Positions 8,504 through 18,142 of a stretch of 64,000 nucleotides of DNA are shown piece after piece (position 1 is the stretch's first letter; each line of letters begins with the position of its first letter). The translations under genes were made by a program, and so were the position numbers. The DNA is taken from the NCBI GenBank assembly GCA_900104495.1, contig FMXS01000017.1:28417-92416 (forward strand), in the 5' to 3' direction. The DNA is from Ruminococcaceae bacterium FB2012. GTDB lineage: Bacteria > Bacillota > Clostridia > Oscillospirales > Ruminococcaceae. Under the pieces are notes generated by a model, which saw only the letters and a program-made list of their open reading frames with translations, was not told where the DNA came from and ran no database searches.

Positions 8504-9472
8504 ATGCTGTATCACTTTTGGAAAGACGATCTGTCCATGCCCTTTGAGGCGATCCTGCTGGTCTGCACCTTCGTGCTGGCCTTCGCAGGCTTTAAGATAT
8601 TCGCAAAAATGCTCCCGCGGGATCACGGGCGGGAATTTGCCGTCAACGGCGAACTCTCACAAGGCAAGCCGCGAGGCGCGGGGATAATCCTCGTGACGGT
8701 GTTCACGCTGTGTACGGCGCTGTTCGCGGAAATGAGCGTCGAAATGATGATATATCTTGCGCTGATCTACGGCGCGATGCTTACGGGCTTCCTCGATGAC
8801 GCCGCCAAGGTGCCATGGGGAGAACTCAAAAAAGGCCTCCTCGATCTGGTGATCTCTGCGGGCACAGCCGTGACCTTTGCGGTGAACCACTCCACGAAGA
8901 TCGGCTTTTTCAGCACCTCCTTTACGATACCGATGCCCGTTTACATAATACTTGCCACCGGCCTTGTATGGATGAGCATAAACGTGGTCAACTGCTCCGA
9001 CGGTGTTGACGGCCTCTGCGGGACCCTTTCGATGATCTCGATCTTCCTGTTCACGCGGATGATGGGCCTTTACGGCTCCTTCGGAGTGTCCTCTGCCCCG
9101 CTGGTGATGCTGGCGGTGCTGGCGGCCTATCTGTGGTTCAACTGCTCTCCCAGCCAGATGCTCATGGGCGATGCGGGCTCCCGGGCCCTGGGCGTGTTCA
9201 TAGCGATCATGGCGATGCAGTCGGGACGGCCCTTCCTGTTCATACCCTTCGTGCTGGTGATGATACTGGACGGCGGATTGGGGCTGGTAAAGCTCTCCGT
9301 AAGGCGCCTTACCCACTCCACCACCTTCATGGACGGGATACGCACTCCCCTCCACGACCACGCAAGAAAGCTCAAGGGCTGGAGCGATACTCAGGTAGTC
9401 ATCCGCTTCGCGCTGATACAGCTTATCCTCGGAGCGACGGTGCTGTTTATGGTGGCAAGATCGTTTTTCTGA
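8504..9472 (+). CDS. MraY-like phospho-sugar:polyprenyl-phosphate transferase
   Basis: 322 residues with about ten hydrophobic segments. Family motifs are visible: GFLDDAAK (acidic Mg-binding pair), NCSDGVDGL and GDAGSRALG, then PLHDHARKLKGWS, which resembles the MraY histidine motif followed by KGWS. MraY makes lipid I from UDP-MurNAc-pentapeptide. The gene is not in a division and cell wall cluster but ahead of phospholipid genes, and HHH is replaced by HDH, so it may be a paralog or a related transferase. An in-frame ATG at 8537 is an alternative start. Confidence 0.8.
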   Translation: MLYHFWKDDLSMPFEAILLVCTFVLAFAGFKIFAKMLPRDHGREFAVNGELSQGKPRGAGIILVTVFTLCTALFAEMSVEMMIYLALIYGAMLTGFLDDAAKVPWGELKKGLLDLVISAGTAVTFAVNHSTKIGFFSTSFTIPMPVYIILATGLVWMSINVVNCSDGVDGLCGTLSMISIFLFTRMMGLYGSFGVSSAPLVMLAVLAAYLWFNCSPSQMLMGDAGSRALGVFIAIMAMQSGRPFLFIPFVLVMILDGGLGLVKLSVRRLTHSTTFMDGIRTPLHDHARKLKGWSDTQVVIRFALIQLILGATVLFMVARSFF

Positions 9473-9505
9473 TCCGCAATCAAAACACGATTGGAGATAT
9501 TCCTT

Positions 9506-10588
9506 TTGAAGAAGAAATCCTTGATATACGTTTTCAACGTCCTGTTCATCGCTCTGATCGGCGTGCTTACCTTCAGGCTGGTGTTCAAGGACAGGGCCTT
9601 CGGGCAGATACTTGACGACCTCGACAAGGCAAACAAGCTCTGGCTCCTGGCGGGAGCGGCGCTGGCAATACTGTTTGTGGCGGGCGAAGCGGTCATCATC
9701 AGGTATATGCTGGGGCTTTTCCGCGAGAAGATACCGCTTCGGCGCTGTCTGAAATACAGCTTCATCGGGTTTTTCTACAGCTACATAACCCCCTCCGCTT
9801 CGGGCGGACAGCCGGCACAGATGTACTATATGAAGAAGGACGGCATCAAGCTGGGTCATTCGTCGCTGACAATGCTGGTCATCACCGTGACCTTCAAGGC
9901 GGTGCTGATAGTTTTCGGAGCGGTGTTCCTGCTTATCGGGCGGGACTTCGTCATCGAAAACACCGGGGATTATTTCTGGCTGATAATCGTGGGCTTCGGG
10001 CTGAACCTGGCCTACACGGCGGGGCTGCTGATGCTGCTGCTGAAGCCGAAGTCCGCCTGCAAGCTGATAAACAGCATCGTAAGGCTGCTGTGCAGGATAG
10101 GCCTTATCGGACCGGAGAAAAGACAGCGCTGCTTCAAGCGGGTCATCCGGCTTGAAAGGACCTACAAGGAAGGCGCGGAGTACATCCGCACTCACTTCGG
10201 GACGGTGGCAAAGGTCTTTGCCATGACCTGCGTGCAAAGGCTGTTCTTCTTCGCGGTGACCTGGGTGGTCTACAAGAGCTACGGCCTTTCGGGAACAAGC
10301 TTCTTCGGCATCATCACCATGCAGACAATGATTGCGATAAGCGTGGAGATGCTTCCGCTGCCGGGAGCTGCGGGCATCACCGAAGCCTGCTTCATGGTAA
10401 TGTTCGGAGGCATCTTCGGCGAGGAACTGGTGAGATCGGGAATGCTTCTCAGCCGCGGACTGACGTTCTATGTCATCCTCTTTGCGGGAGCAGCCGTGAC
10501 CCTCGGCGCACATATCATCGCCGTCAGGAAGCAGCGTTCCTCGGAGGAGAAGGAGAAAAGGTCAGCGCGGCAGGAAATGGCAGCGTGA
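9506..10588 (+). CDS. Flippase-like membrane protein (LPG synthase TM region / UPF0104 family)
   Basis: 360 residues from a TTG at 9506, chosen because GGAG at 9493-9496 is 9 bases upstream; an earlier TTG at 9491 lacks room for a ribosome binding site. About eight membrane segments are seen. The segments SYITPSASGGQPAQMYYMKK and LPLPGAAGITEACF match the family (the membrane half of MprF and the YbhN/AglD proteins). It lacks the cytosolic aminoacyltransferase domain of MprF. The position between an MraY-like gene and pssA suggests a lipid transport role, which is inferred. Confidence 0.8.
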   Translation: MKKKSLIYVFNVLFIALIGVLTFRLVFKDRAFGQILDDLDKANKLWLLAGAALAILFVAGEAVIIRYMLGLFREKIPLRRCLKYSFIGFFYSYITPSASGGQPAQMYYMKKDGIKLGHSSLTMLVITVTFKAVLIVFGAVFLLIGRDFVIENTGDYFWLIIVGFGLNLAYTAGLLMLLLKPKSACKLINSIVRLLCRIGLIGPEKRQRCFKRVIRLERTYKEGAEYIRTHFGTVAKVFAMTCVQRLFFFAVTWVVYKSYGLSGTSFFGIITMQTMIAISVEMLPLPGAAGITEACFMVMFGGIFGEELVRSGMLLSRGLTFYVILFAGAAVTLGAHIIAVRKQRSSEEKEKRSARQEMAA

Positions 10589-10626
10589 CCCCGTGAAGTT
10601 CAAAATCAAATTGGGAGTGTAAAAAC

Positions 10627-11256
10627 ATGATCGGCTTTTATAACTATACCGTGATACTTACCTATCTGAGCCTTTGCTCGGCGGTGTTCGGCATTACTCA
10701 GGTGTTTGAAGGGAACGAGGCGATAGCGGTCATCTGCCTTGTGGTCTCGGGAATATGCGACCTTTTCGACGGAAAAGTCGCCCGCCACAAGAAGGACAGG
10801 ACCGAACAGGAAAAGGTGTTCGGCATTCAGATCGACTCTCTTGCGGACCTTGTCTGCTTCGGCGTGCTGCCTGCCTGCATCGGCTACCACATGGGCTTCA
10901 ACTACGGCCTGGGCCTTATTTCCTCGCTTATGATCGTGCTTTGCGGACTTATCCGCCTGGGATATTTCAACGTTATGGAAGAGGAGCGTCAGCGCACCTC
11001 CGCCGAGAACCGCAAGGAATATCAGGGTGTTCCCATAACGACTTCGTCCATGCTGCTGCCTTTGGTGTTCATGGGCAAGCACAACATCCCGAAAGAAGCC
11101 TTCCCCTATGTTTTCCAGGGCTTTGAGATACTGCTGGCGGTGCTTTTCGTAGTCAACATCAGAGTGAAGAAATTCTCCACCCGCGGCATCGTCATCATGT
11201 TTACAATAGGCGCACTGCTCGTCCTCGGCTATCTGAAATTCGGACCCAACGGCTGA
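10627..11256 (+). CDS. pssA: CDP-diacylglycerol-serine O-phosphatidyltransferase
   Basis: 209 residues and several membrane segments. It condenses CDP-diacylglycerol with serine. The CDP-alcohol phosphotransferase signature is visible as DLFDGKVAR, then FGIQIDSLAD, giving the expected Asp residues that bind the metal, with a longer spacer than the textbook motif as is common in this subgroup. The immediate downstream neighbour is psd, so the pair makes phosphatidylethanolamine. The ATG is preceded by a GGGAG ribosome binding site. Confidence 0.92.
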   Translation: MIGFYNYTVILTYLSLCSAVFGITQVFEGNEAIAVICLVVSGICDLFDGKVARHKKDRTEQEKVFGIQIDSLADLVCFGVLPACIGYHMGFNYGLGLISSLMIVLCGLIRLGYFNVMEEERQRTSAENRKEYQGVPITTSSMLLPLVFMGKHNIPKEAFPYVFQGFEILLAVLFVVNIRVKKFSTRGIVIMFTIGALLVLGYLKFGPNG

Positions 11257-11294
11257 CAGGCGGCGAGACAATAAACAGAAAGGAATAATTCAAT

Positions 11295-12164
11295 ATGAAA
11301 TACCGTGACAGAAGAGGAAACGAATTCGATCAGACTACCGGACAGGACGAGTTCCTCAGCAAGATGTATAACTCGGTGTTCGGAAGAGCCTGCATGAAGA
11401 TCTCGGCGCTGCCGCTGTTTTCCAAGATCTCCCGGCTGATACTTGACAGCCGCTTCTCTTCGTACTTTGTGCTTAGATTCGCCGAGCGCAACGACATCGA
11501 CATCTTCGATTACGAGAATAAGCTCTACTATTCCTTCAACGACTTCTTCACCCGCCGCATCAAGCCGGGCAGAAGGCGCATCGACGCGGGAAAAGATATC
11601 GTTATCTCTCCCTCGGACGGCAAGGTCAGCGCCTACGAGATCACAGGCTCCAATGTCTTTGTGGTGAAGAACTCGGTCTATACCATTGAATCTCTGCTGC
11701 GGGACACCAAGCTGGCAAAGAAGTTTATCGGCGGCACAGCCTTTATCATCCGTCTCACCCCCGACGACTATCACCGCTACTGCTACTGCACCGACGGCGA
11801 AAAGAGCCACGACCGCTCTATCAAGGGCAGGCTCCACACGGTGAACCCCATAATCAACAAGTATATCCCGGCGTATAAAGAGAACAGCCGCGAATACTGC
11901 CTTATCAGGACCAGAAACATCGGCGACATCGTTCAGATGGAAGTGGGCACTATGTTCGTCGGCAGGATAACCAACAAGCATCCCTACGGCAGACGCATCG
12001 TGCGCAAGGGCGAGGAAAAGGGCTATTTTGAGTTCGGCGGCTCCACGATCATCCTGCTGACCGAAAAAGGAAAGATCGTTGCCGACGAGGACCTGCTGCT
12101 CAACACCCGCGAGGGCTTCGAGACCAAGATCCTCCAGGGAGAGACCATAGGCCGCAGGCCGTAA
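11295..12164 (+). CDS. psd: Phosphatidylserine decarboxylase proenzyme
   Basis: 289 residues. It converts phosphatidylserine to phosphatidylethanolamine. The autocleavage site is seen as GGST: cleavage between Gly249 and Ser250 would create the pyruvoyl group and a short alpha chain. The catalytic DDYHRYCY region and the SPSDGKV segment also match the family. It sits 38 bases downstream of pssA. Confidence 0.95.
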   Translation: MKYRDRRGNEFDQTTGQDEFLSKMYNSVFGRACMKISALPLFSKISRLILDSRFSSYFVLRFAERNDIDIFDYENKLYYSFNDFFTRRIKPGRRRIDAGKDIVISPSDGKVSAYEITGSNVFVVKNSVYTIESLLRDTKLAKKFIGGTAFIIRLTPDDYHRYCYCTDGEKSHDRSIKGRLHTVNPIINKYIPAYKENSREYCLIRTRNIGDIVQMEVGTMFVGRITNKHPYGRRIVRKGEEKGYFEFGGSTIILLTEKGKIVADEDLLLNTREGFETKILQGETIGRRP

Positions 12165-12240
12165 GACAGATATAGGATAAGCATATCCGCACCTCCGCAG
12201 TTTACAGGGGAGAAAAAACAACTTCAAGGGGCATTCAGAG

Positions 12241-14208
12241 ATGATCGGGATAAGCAATTATGCTGAATTTGATAAATACCACGCCTACGACGGGGACGAT
12301 CTCGGCGCAACTTATTTCGCCGACAGGACGGTCTTCAAGACCTGGTCGCCCTACGCCACGGGCGTTTATCTTAATCTCTACCTCGACGGCGAGGGTCCCA
12401 ATCTGATCGAGACAGTCCCCATGGAGCTGATGAGCCGCGGCGTGTGGGTCGTGGAGCTTATGTACCACGCCGAGGATATTTTCTACACCTACACCTACGA
12501 ATTCGACAACAGGAAAAGATTTGAGACCATAGATATTTACGCCCACGCCTGCGGCATCAACGGCAAGCGGGGGTATCTCACGGATATGAAGCGCACGGAC
12601 CCCGCGGGCTGGGACGAAACGCCCCGCCCCGTCTGTAAGTCGCCCTGCGACGCGGTGGTATATGAGTGCCACGTCCGGGATTTTTCCATTGACCCTTCCT
12701 GCGGCGCCGCCTTCGAGGACAGAGGGCATTTCACCGCCTTTGCCAAGGAAGGCACCCGCTATCACAACGTGACTACCTGTCTGGATCATCTGAAGGAGCT
12801 GGGGATAACCCACGTTCAGCTGCTGCCCGTCTATGACTATGCCACCGTGGACGAGAGCAAGCCCTTCAAGGCCCAGTACAACTGGGGCTATGACCCGCTG
12901 AATTACAACTGCCTTGAGGGCTCCTATTCCTCCGACGCTTACGACCCCTGCGCAAGGATAAGAGAGTTCAAGCAGCTTATACAGGCGCTGCACAAAAATG
13001 GCATCGGCGTCATTATGGACGTGGTCTACAACCACACCTATTTCACGGAGGAGTCCTCCTTTGAGAAGGCTTTCCCGCGGTACTACCACAGGCTGAACAG
13101 GGACGGCAGCTTTTCAAACGGCTCCGGCTGCGGCAACGAGACCGCCTCCGAACACGCAATGTACCGCAAGTTTATGATAGATTCGCTGAAATTCCTGGCG
13201 ACGGAGTACAAGCTGGACGGCTTCCGTTTCGACCTTATGGGCCTGCACGATATCGAGACCGTGAACCTTATCCGGGACGAGCTCAACAAGCTGGACCCGC
13301 CTCTGCTGATGTACGGTGAGGGCTGGACCGGCGGAGAATCTCCCATGCCCTCGGACAAGCTGGCATACAAATGGAACTCATACAGCTTCGGAAGAGTCGG
13401 GCTGTTCAACGACAACATCCGCGACGCTATCAAGGGCGGGACCTTCAATCCCTACGACATCGGATATATCAGCGGGAACCGCAATGCCTGGTCGGTGCTT
13501 CGGCGCGGACTGGCAGGCTCTGTGCAGCACTGGCAGCTCCACGGGGCCAACGAGGCCTGCTGGGCCCTTTCTCCGGCCCAGGCCGTGAATTACATCGAGG
13601 CTCACGACAACCACACCCTTTGGGACAAGCTCTCGATCTGCGCGAAGCATTTCTCCCGTGAGGAACGTGTCCGTATGGACAAGCTGGGAGCGGCGCTGTT
13701 CATACTGGCTCAGGGTATGCCGTTTATACAGCTGGGACAGGATTTCCTCCGCTCAAAGCCCCGCATCCCCAAAGAGGGAGAGCCTGTGAACGAGGTCACC
13801 GTCGTCGATCACAACAGCTATAACTCTCCCGATTCCACCAATTCCATAAAGTGGAACGAGAAGTTTGAAAACATAGATGTGTTCAACTACTACAAGGCGC
13901 TGATACGTCTGCGGCGCAACAATCCCCTTTTCCGTCTGCGGACCAAGGAGGATGTGGAGCGGCATATGTATTTCTTCGACACCGGCGACTGCAATTACAT
14001 CGCCTACCGCCTGGAGAACGAGTATGACTGCCTTATCGTGGTGTTCAACCCCTACATTGAAGAGCGGCGATTCCTGCTGCCGGAGGGCAAGTTCTACGTC
14101 CGGCTCAACGACCAGGGAAAAATGAACAAATTCCCGATAGGCGGCGACGTGACTATCCCGCCCATTTCGGCAACGGTGTTCAAGAAGATCAGAAAACAGG
14201 CGGAGTAA
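12241..14208 (+). CDS. pulA: Type I pullulanase (GH13)
   Basis: 655 residues with no signal peptide, so probably cytoplasmic. It hydrolyses alpha-1,6 branches of pullulan, glycogen or imported dextrins. An N-terminal CBM48-like domain (about 1-110) precedes the GH13 barrel. The pullulanase signature YNWGYDP is near residue 213. GH13 regions: DVVYNHTY, GFRFDLMG (nucleophile Asp331), YGEGWTGG (acid Glu360) and EAHDNHTLWD. A typical length for the type I group. Confidence 0.93.
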   Translation: MIGISNYAEFDKYHAYDGDDLGATYFADRTVFKTWSPYATGVYLNLYLDGEGPNLIETVPMELMSRGVWVVELMYHAEDIFYTYTYEFDNRKRFETIDIYAHACGINGKRGYLTDMKRTDPAGWDETPRPVCKSPCDAVVYECHVRDFSIDPSCGAAFEDRGHFTAFAKEGTRYHNVTTCLDHLKELGITHVQLLPVYDYATVDESKPFKAQYNWGYDPLNYNCLEGSYSSDAYDPCARIREFKQLIQALHKNGIGVIMDVVYNHTYFTEESSFEKAFPRYYHRLNRDGSFSNGSGCGNETASEHAMYRKFMIDSLKFLATEYKLDGFRFDLMGLHDIETVNLIRDELNKLDPPLLMYGEGWTGGESPMPSDKLAYKWNSYSFGRVGLFNDNIRDAIKGGTFNPYDIGYISGNRNAWSVLRRGLAGSVQHWQLHGANEACWALSPAQAVNYIEAHDNHTLWDKLSICAKHFSREERVRMDKLGAALFILAQGMPFIQLGQDFLRSKPRIPKEGEPVNEVTVVDHNSYNSPDSTNSIKWNEKFENIDVFNYYKALIRLRRNNPLFRLRTKEDVERHMYFFDTGDCNYIAYRLENEYDCLIVVFNPYIEERRFLLPEGKFYVRLNDQGKMNKFPIGGDVTIPPISATVFKKIRKQAE

Positions 14209-14230
14209 ATACCATTCCGGAGATAATGAA

Positions 14231-15145
14231 ATGAAAAGACTTTTACCGATCATAACGGCGGCCTGCCTGCTTGCGGGCTGCGGCGGTTCCGACAGCAGCG
14301 GGGCGGCTCTCAGCAAGGCTGAAACCTCGGCTGTACCTGCGGCAGTCTCCGAACAGAGCGGGGACGTTGCCAAACAGCACGGAAATTACGAGAAATATCC
14401 CACGGGGTATTACCGCATACCTGCGGGAACTCAGCTTTACGACAGGAACGGCCAGCCCGCCGTGACTGCCGAAGCCGAAAGGCTCTGCCGCGGCGGTTGG
14501 AGCAAAAACGGCCTGGAGCTGACTATGCCCGTGGAGAACGGTCAGAACGAGCTGGGAGAAAAGCAGTACCGCTACGGGGACTTTTACATAAAGGACGAGG
14601 CGGCTATGATCCCCGTCAGCGCCGACGAGGCCCGTCAGAAGGTGGTGGACTACGCTCTTGAAATGAGCCGCAAGCCCAAGCAGACCTACACCCTCAGCGG
14701 AGAATACGTCAGTGAGGACGAGACCCGCTCCGACTGCTCCGGCATGACCGAACTGGCTTACTTGCAGATAGGACTTTATATGGAGCATTACACCGTGGCC
14801 CAGGCCAACAACGGCGGCACCCCCGTCTTTGACAACATCGAGAAGGTGGGGGAGGATCAGGGAAACGAGGTCTATAAGGTCAAGGACGAAAATGCCCGCG
14901 TGGACTACTCCGCGCTGGAAAAGGGCGATCTGCTGTTCTTCCTCTGCGCCACGAATTCCTCCTCGGACAACGGGCTTTTCACCGCCGACGGCATCGGCCA
15001 TGTGGCAATGTATATCGGAGACGGACAAATGGTCCACTTCACCTCCGACTACGGCGACACCAACCACCCCTGCCGCACCGAAGACCTGGCCGACTACGAG
15101 AACCGGGTGCTTAAAGTGAGAAAAGCAGTACGGTACATATACTAA
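14231..15145 (+). CDS. NlpC/P60-like lipoprotein (putative cell-wall hydrolase)
   Basis: 304 residues. A signal peptide ends in the lipobox LLAGC (Cys about 16), so the protein is likely anchored outside. After a variable region, a C-terminal NlpC/P60-like domain shows catalytic Cys169 in DCSGMT, then KGDLLFF, and the catalytic His257 in GIGHVAMYIGDG. Family members are cysteine peptidases that cut peptidoglycan stem peptides. An insert between the Cys and His motifs is longer than usual. A strong terminator follows at 15168. Confidence 0.82.
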   Translation: MKRLLPIITAACLLAGCGGSDSSGAALSKAETSAVPAAVSEQSGDVAKQHGNYEKYPTGYYRIPAGTQLYDRNGQPAVTAEAERLCRGGWSKNGLELTMPVENGQNELGEKQYRYGDFYIKDEAAMIPVSADEARQKVVDYALEMSRKPKQTYTLSGEYVSEDETRSDCSGMTELAYLQIGLYMEHYTVAQANNGGTPVFDNIEKVGEDQGNEVYKVKDENARVDYSALEKGDLLFFLCATNSSSDNGLFTADGIGHVAMYIGDGQMVHFTSDYGDTNHPCRTEDLADYENRVLKVRKAVRYIY

Positions 15146-15167
15146 CGATTTGCCGCGCTTGGCGGCC

Positions 15168-15202
15168 AAAGCCCGTCAGGATCTGTTCCCGACGGGCTTT
15201 TT
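15168..15202 (+). terminator. Intrinsic terminator after the NlpC/P60 gene
   Basis: A 10-bp stem AAAGCCCGTC/GACGGGCTTT with a 13-base loop and a following T run. It separates the lipid/pullulanase run from the sigma factor operon. Confidence 0.85.
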
Positions 15203-15301
15203 GTATATCACTCACAAAAAGCTGTGCAAAAATCTGTGCAGTATTTCACCATAAATCCTTGAAGGATAAAACGTATATAAATCATCGAAGGATGTGAGGC
15301 A

Positions 15302-15847
15302 ATGACCGATAAGGAATTCGATCAGAGCATGGAACAGATAATGCGGGGAGAAAAGGAAGGGCTCCGGCGGATCTACGAAGAATACGGGACCTTCATCTAC
15401 AAGACCCTGCTATCGGCTGTGAAGATACCTCAGGACGCTGAGGACCTTACCAGCGACTTGTTCCTGCGGCTCTGGCAGAAAGCAGAGCAGTACCGGCGCG
15501 GAGCGGGGCATAAGGCCTACCTCGCCAGGATCGCGCACAATATGGCGGTGGATCATCTGAGAGCCCGGGGGAAGCTCACATTTACCCTGGACGACGATGA
15601 GGAAAACTTCGACCCGCCGGACACCGTCCGCACGGACAACGCCGCCGAAAGCGGCATCTCCTTCGATGAAGCGATAAGCTCCCTGCCGGAGGCGGAGGGC
15701 GAGATCGTGAATCTGCATATCGGTCTGGAGCTGACCTTCAAGGAGATAGCCGAGGCGCTTAAAATACCGCTGGGAACTGTGACCTGGAGATACCGAAGCG
15801 CCATAGAGAAGCTCAGAAAAACAGTGAAGGGAGGCACGCTTGTATGA
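15302..15847 (+). CDS. ECF-type RNA polymerase sigma factor
   Basis: 181 residues with region 2 (DAEDLTSDLFLRLWQKA) and region 4 (LTFKEIAEALKIPLGTVTWRYRSAIEKLR), and no region 3, which is the ECF layout. It overlaps the next gene by 4 bases (ATGA), so the two are coupled, as expected for a sigma/anti-sigma pair. The 100-base leader has a direct repeat of CTGTGCA and two GAAGGAT motifs, of unknown meaning. Confidence 0.92.
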   Translation: MTDKEFDQSMEQIMRGEKEGLRRIYEEYGTFIYKTLLSAVKIPQDAEDLTSDLFLRLWQKAEQYRRGAGHKAYLARIAHNMAVDHLRARGKLTFTLDDDEENFDPPDTVRTDNAAESGISFDEAISSLPEAEGEIVNLHIGLELTFKEIAEALKIPLGTVTWRYRSAIEKLRKTVKGGTLV

Positions 15848-16860
15848 ACGAACAGAATGAGAGATTTGACGACAGAGAGATAAAAATGCTTTACAAAGAC
15901 AACGCACAGCGTACCGCTCCCGACATGGAAAAACTGTGGAGCCGTATAGAAAGCGAGATAGACAAAACGGATGCCGTGCCTCAGCGCAGGATAGTTCAGA
16001 CAAAGAAGACAACAAACAGCAGAAGGACCATAAGGGCGCTTATCTCCTGCGCGGCGGCGTTCATCCTCATCGCGGGGATAGGGATCTACACCGCCCGGAA
16101 GAACGCAGGTCCCGATAAGGCCGCTGAAAAGAGCGGCAAAAGCGAGAGCGCACCCAACAGCGTCAGCACCACTGTCAGCGAAACTGCGGGAAGATACGAG
16201 ATCGCAGATACCGAAAACATCGGCGGCAGCGGTGACAACGGAGCCGCAAACAACGCAGCTTACGGAGGCGACGGAACCGACGGTGCCGGCAAGACCAAAG
16301 GAAAGCAGGACACTGCGGAAGAAACAAACGATCTGGCGGTAAACAATACGGACCGCACATCCGAAGAAGCAGCCGCGTCAGACAACGCAAAGACCGCCGA
16401 AGAGCAGGAGTACAAGAGTCCGGCAGACAACCAGAACCAGACAGCTGGAGCCTCGGCTTCAGCGGAAACCGCCGCTCTCACGGGAACTTCGATGTTCCTT
16501 GATGTCACGGCCGGCACCGAAGCGGCCGCTCCCGACGGGAACTTTATCACCACGGTGAGGGTCCTCGCGTCCTACGGCAGGAACGGCAGCACAAAGGAAG
16601 GCGAGATACAGCTTATCTCCCGCAAGGCGCTGGGATTAAAGGAAGGCAGCGAGTATATGATCCCCGTTTACGAGGACGACAGCGGCATCCACGCCGCTTA
16701 CACCCACGCTCCGCAGATCGAACTCACCGATGACGGAAAGGCCATCTTCCCGAAGATGTGGACTTCCCTGTCCCAAGGGGCCGAGGAATACGGGAGCGGT
16801 CTGATGATAACATCCGCCGAGAATGTAATGAAAATGATAGAAGCGTGGAGGGGCGAATAA
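15844..16860 (+). CDS. Probable membrane anti-sigma factor
   Basis: 338 residues. A cytosolic N-terminal part (1-58) is followed by one membrane segment (about 60-80) and a long Ser/Thr/Ala/Glu-rich outer region. The last 90 residues look folded. No zinc-binding H-x3-C-x2-C motif is present, so it is not a standard ZAS anti-sigma. The role is inferred from its topology and from its 4-base overlap with the ECF sigma gene. Confidence 0.65.
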   Translation: MNEQNERFDDREIKMLYKDNAQRTAPDMEKLWSRIESEIDKTDAVPQRRIVQTKKTTNSRRTIRALISCAAAFILIAGIGIYTARKNAGPDKAAEKSGKSESAPNSVSTTVSETAGRYEIADTENIGGSGDNGAANNAAYGGDGTDGAGKTKGKQDTAEETNDLAVNNTDRTSEEAAASDNAKTAEEQEYKSPADNQNQTAGASASAETAALTGTSMFLDVTAGTEAAAPDGNFITTVRVLASYGRNGSTKEGEIQLISRKALGLKEGSEYMIPVYEDDSGIHAAYTHAPQIELTDDGKAIFPKMWTSLSQGAEEYGSGLMITSAENVMKMIEAWRGE

Positions 16861-16937
16861 GCAGCGGGAAAGCAAAATGAAAAGGATAAGGAGATAAGGC
16901 CCCGCCTTCGGCGGCGAATGAAAAGAGGCGCATCGCA

Positions 16938-18116
16938 ATGAAACGTTCAAATGCTTTAGTTTTGGTATTGCTGGCGGGAGCCTTTACGCTCTGCGGCTGC
17001 GGGAATTCAGACAGCAAAGGTTCCGCCGAAAACATTTCAAAAGCGGAGACTTCCGTCACCGCGGCGTCCTCCGCAGGGACCGTGACGGGCGGCAGCGAGG
17101 TCACTTCGGTGCCCGACACATCTTCCTCAAATGACAGTACGGGATCCGGGACGGAGCGTCCGCGGGAAAGCTCCGACAGTCTTACCGGTTCACATACGAT
17201 AGGCGACTACACGGTCAAGGCGCGGTTTGAAATAAGAGAGAACGCCACCGGCACTTACGCCGAATACGAGGGAGAGATCACCGACGTCGAAGAGCTTCGG
17301 AAGGTCTGGACGATGCTTTGCGCCGCAGAGGCCGAAGCCCCCGAGGAATATCCCAAAGTGGACGGCGGGATGTCAAACAGCACTCACGAAGGGTACACTG
17401 CGGCTTCACTTACCCTTGTTCCGAAATGGGGAGGCCGAGAGGTAGTCATCAGCGACGGCATCGCCTACGAAAACGAAATGGTGGAAGGCGGCCCGAGGGT
17501 CATGGCCTTCAACGGGCTTACAACTCCCGGCGGGAACGTCTTCATTATGAAGGCCGCGGGCGAGTTCGACGGCTGGCTCACACGCTTCTGCACAGAAACT
17601 ATCGTTCCCCGGGGAGAAATTGTCAAAAGGACCGAGCCGGAGACAAACAAAAATCCGTCTGTTGAGAATTCAAACGTGGTGCTTGTGAGCCGCTATTCCA
17701 ACTGGGCGTGGAACGTCTATGACAAGGTGAGCTTCATCGACACCAAGGGAGATGTTTACTCCCTTACGCTGGCGGAGGACGAAGGCTACGACTATGAATG
17801 CCCGAAGCTCGAGGACCTGCTTCCGAGGCTTGAGGAAATGATCGCGGACGAAAACGTCAAGCCCGCGGGCAAGGTCAGCGAAGAAGAGATACAGGCGGTC
17901 AGGCAGCTGGGGGCGGAGATACCCGCCGACGCAAAAATGACCGAAGACAAAAGCGTGATGTGCGACGGCGGTCAGACCACTCTTTACGTCATCACGGATA
18001 AGATCATCGAGCTGAGAAGCATCGGTGACAACGAGCATGAGCTTGACGATCCCACGGCAAGAAAGCTGTGCGGGCTGTACGACTGGATGATAAAGAAAAC
18101 AACATCGGGAAGCTGA
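16938..18116 (+). CDS. Lipoprotein of unknown function in the sigma/vWA cluster
   Basis: 392 residues. The signal peptide ends in a lipobox-like LCGC (Cys about 21), followed by a Ser/Thr-rich linker (about 25-75). The mature region has two stretches that may be related folds (about 90-230 and 240-390), but I recognise no family. It lies between the anti-sigma-like gene and the vWA lipoprotein, all on the same strand with short gaps, so cotranscription is likely. Confidence 0.7.
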   Translation: MKRSNALVLVLLAGAFTLCGCGNSDSKGSAENISKAETSVTAASSAGTVTGGSEVTSVPDTSSSNDSTGSGTERPRESSDSLTGSHTIGDYTVKARFEIRENATGTYAEYEGEITDVEELRKVWTMLCAAEAEAPEEYPKVDGGMSNSTHEGYTAASLTLVPKWGGREVVISDGIAYENEMVEGGPRVMAFNGLTTPGGNVFIMKAAGEFDGWLTRFCTETIVPRGEIVKRTEPETNKNPSVENSNVVLVSRYSNWAWNVYDKVSFIDTKGDVYSLTLAEDEGYDYECPKLEDLLPRLEEMIADENVKPAGKVSEEEIQAVRQLGAEIPADAKMTEDKSVMCDGGQTTLYVITDKIIELRSIGDNEHELDDPTARKLCGLYDWMIKKTTSGS

Positions 18117-18142
18117 AAACAACAGATAAAGGAGACATTGAT

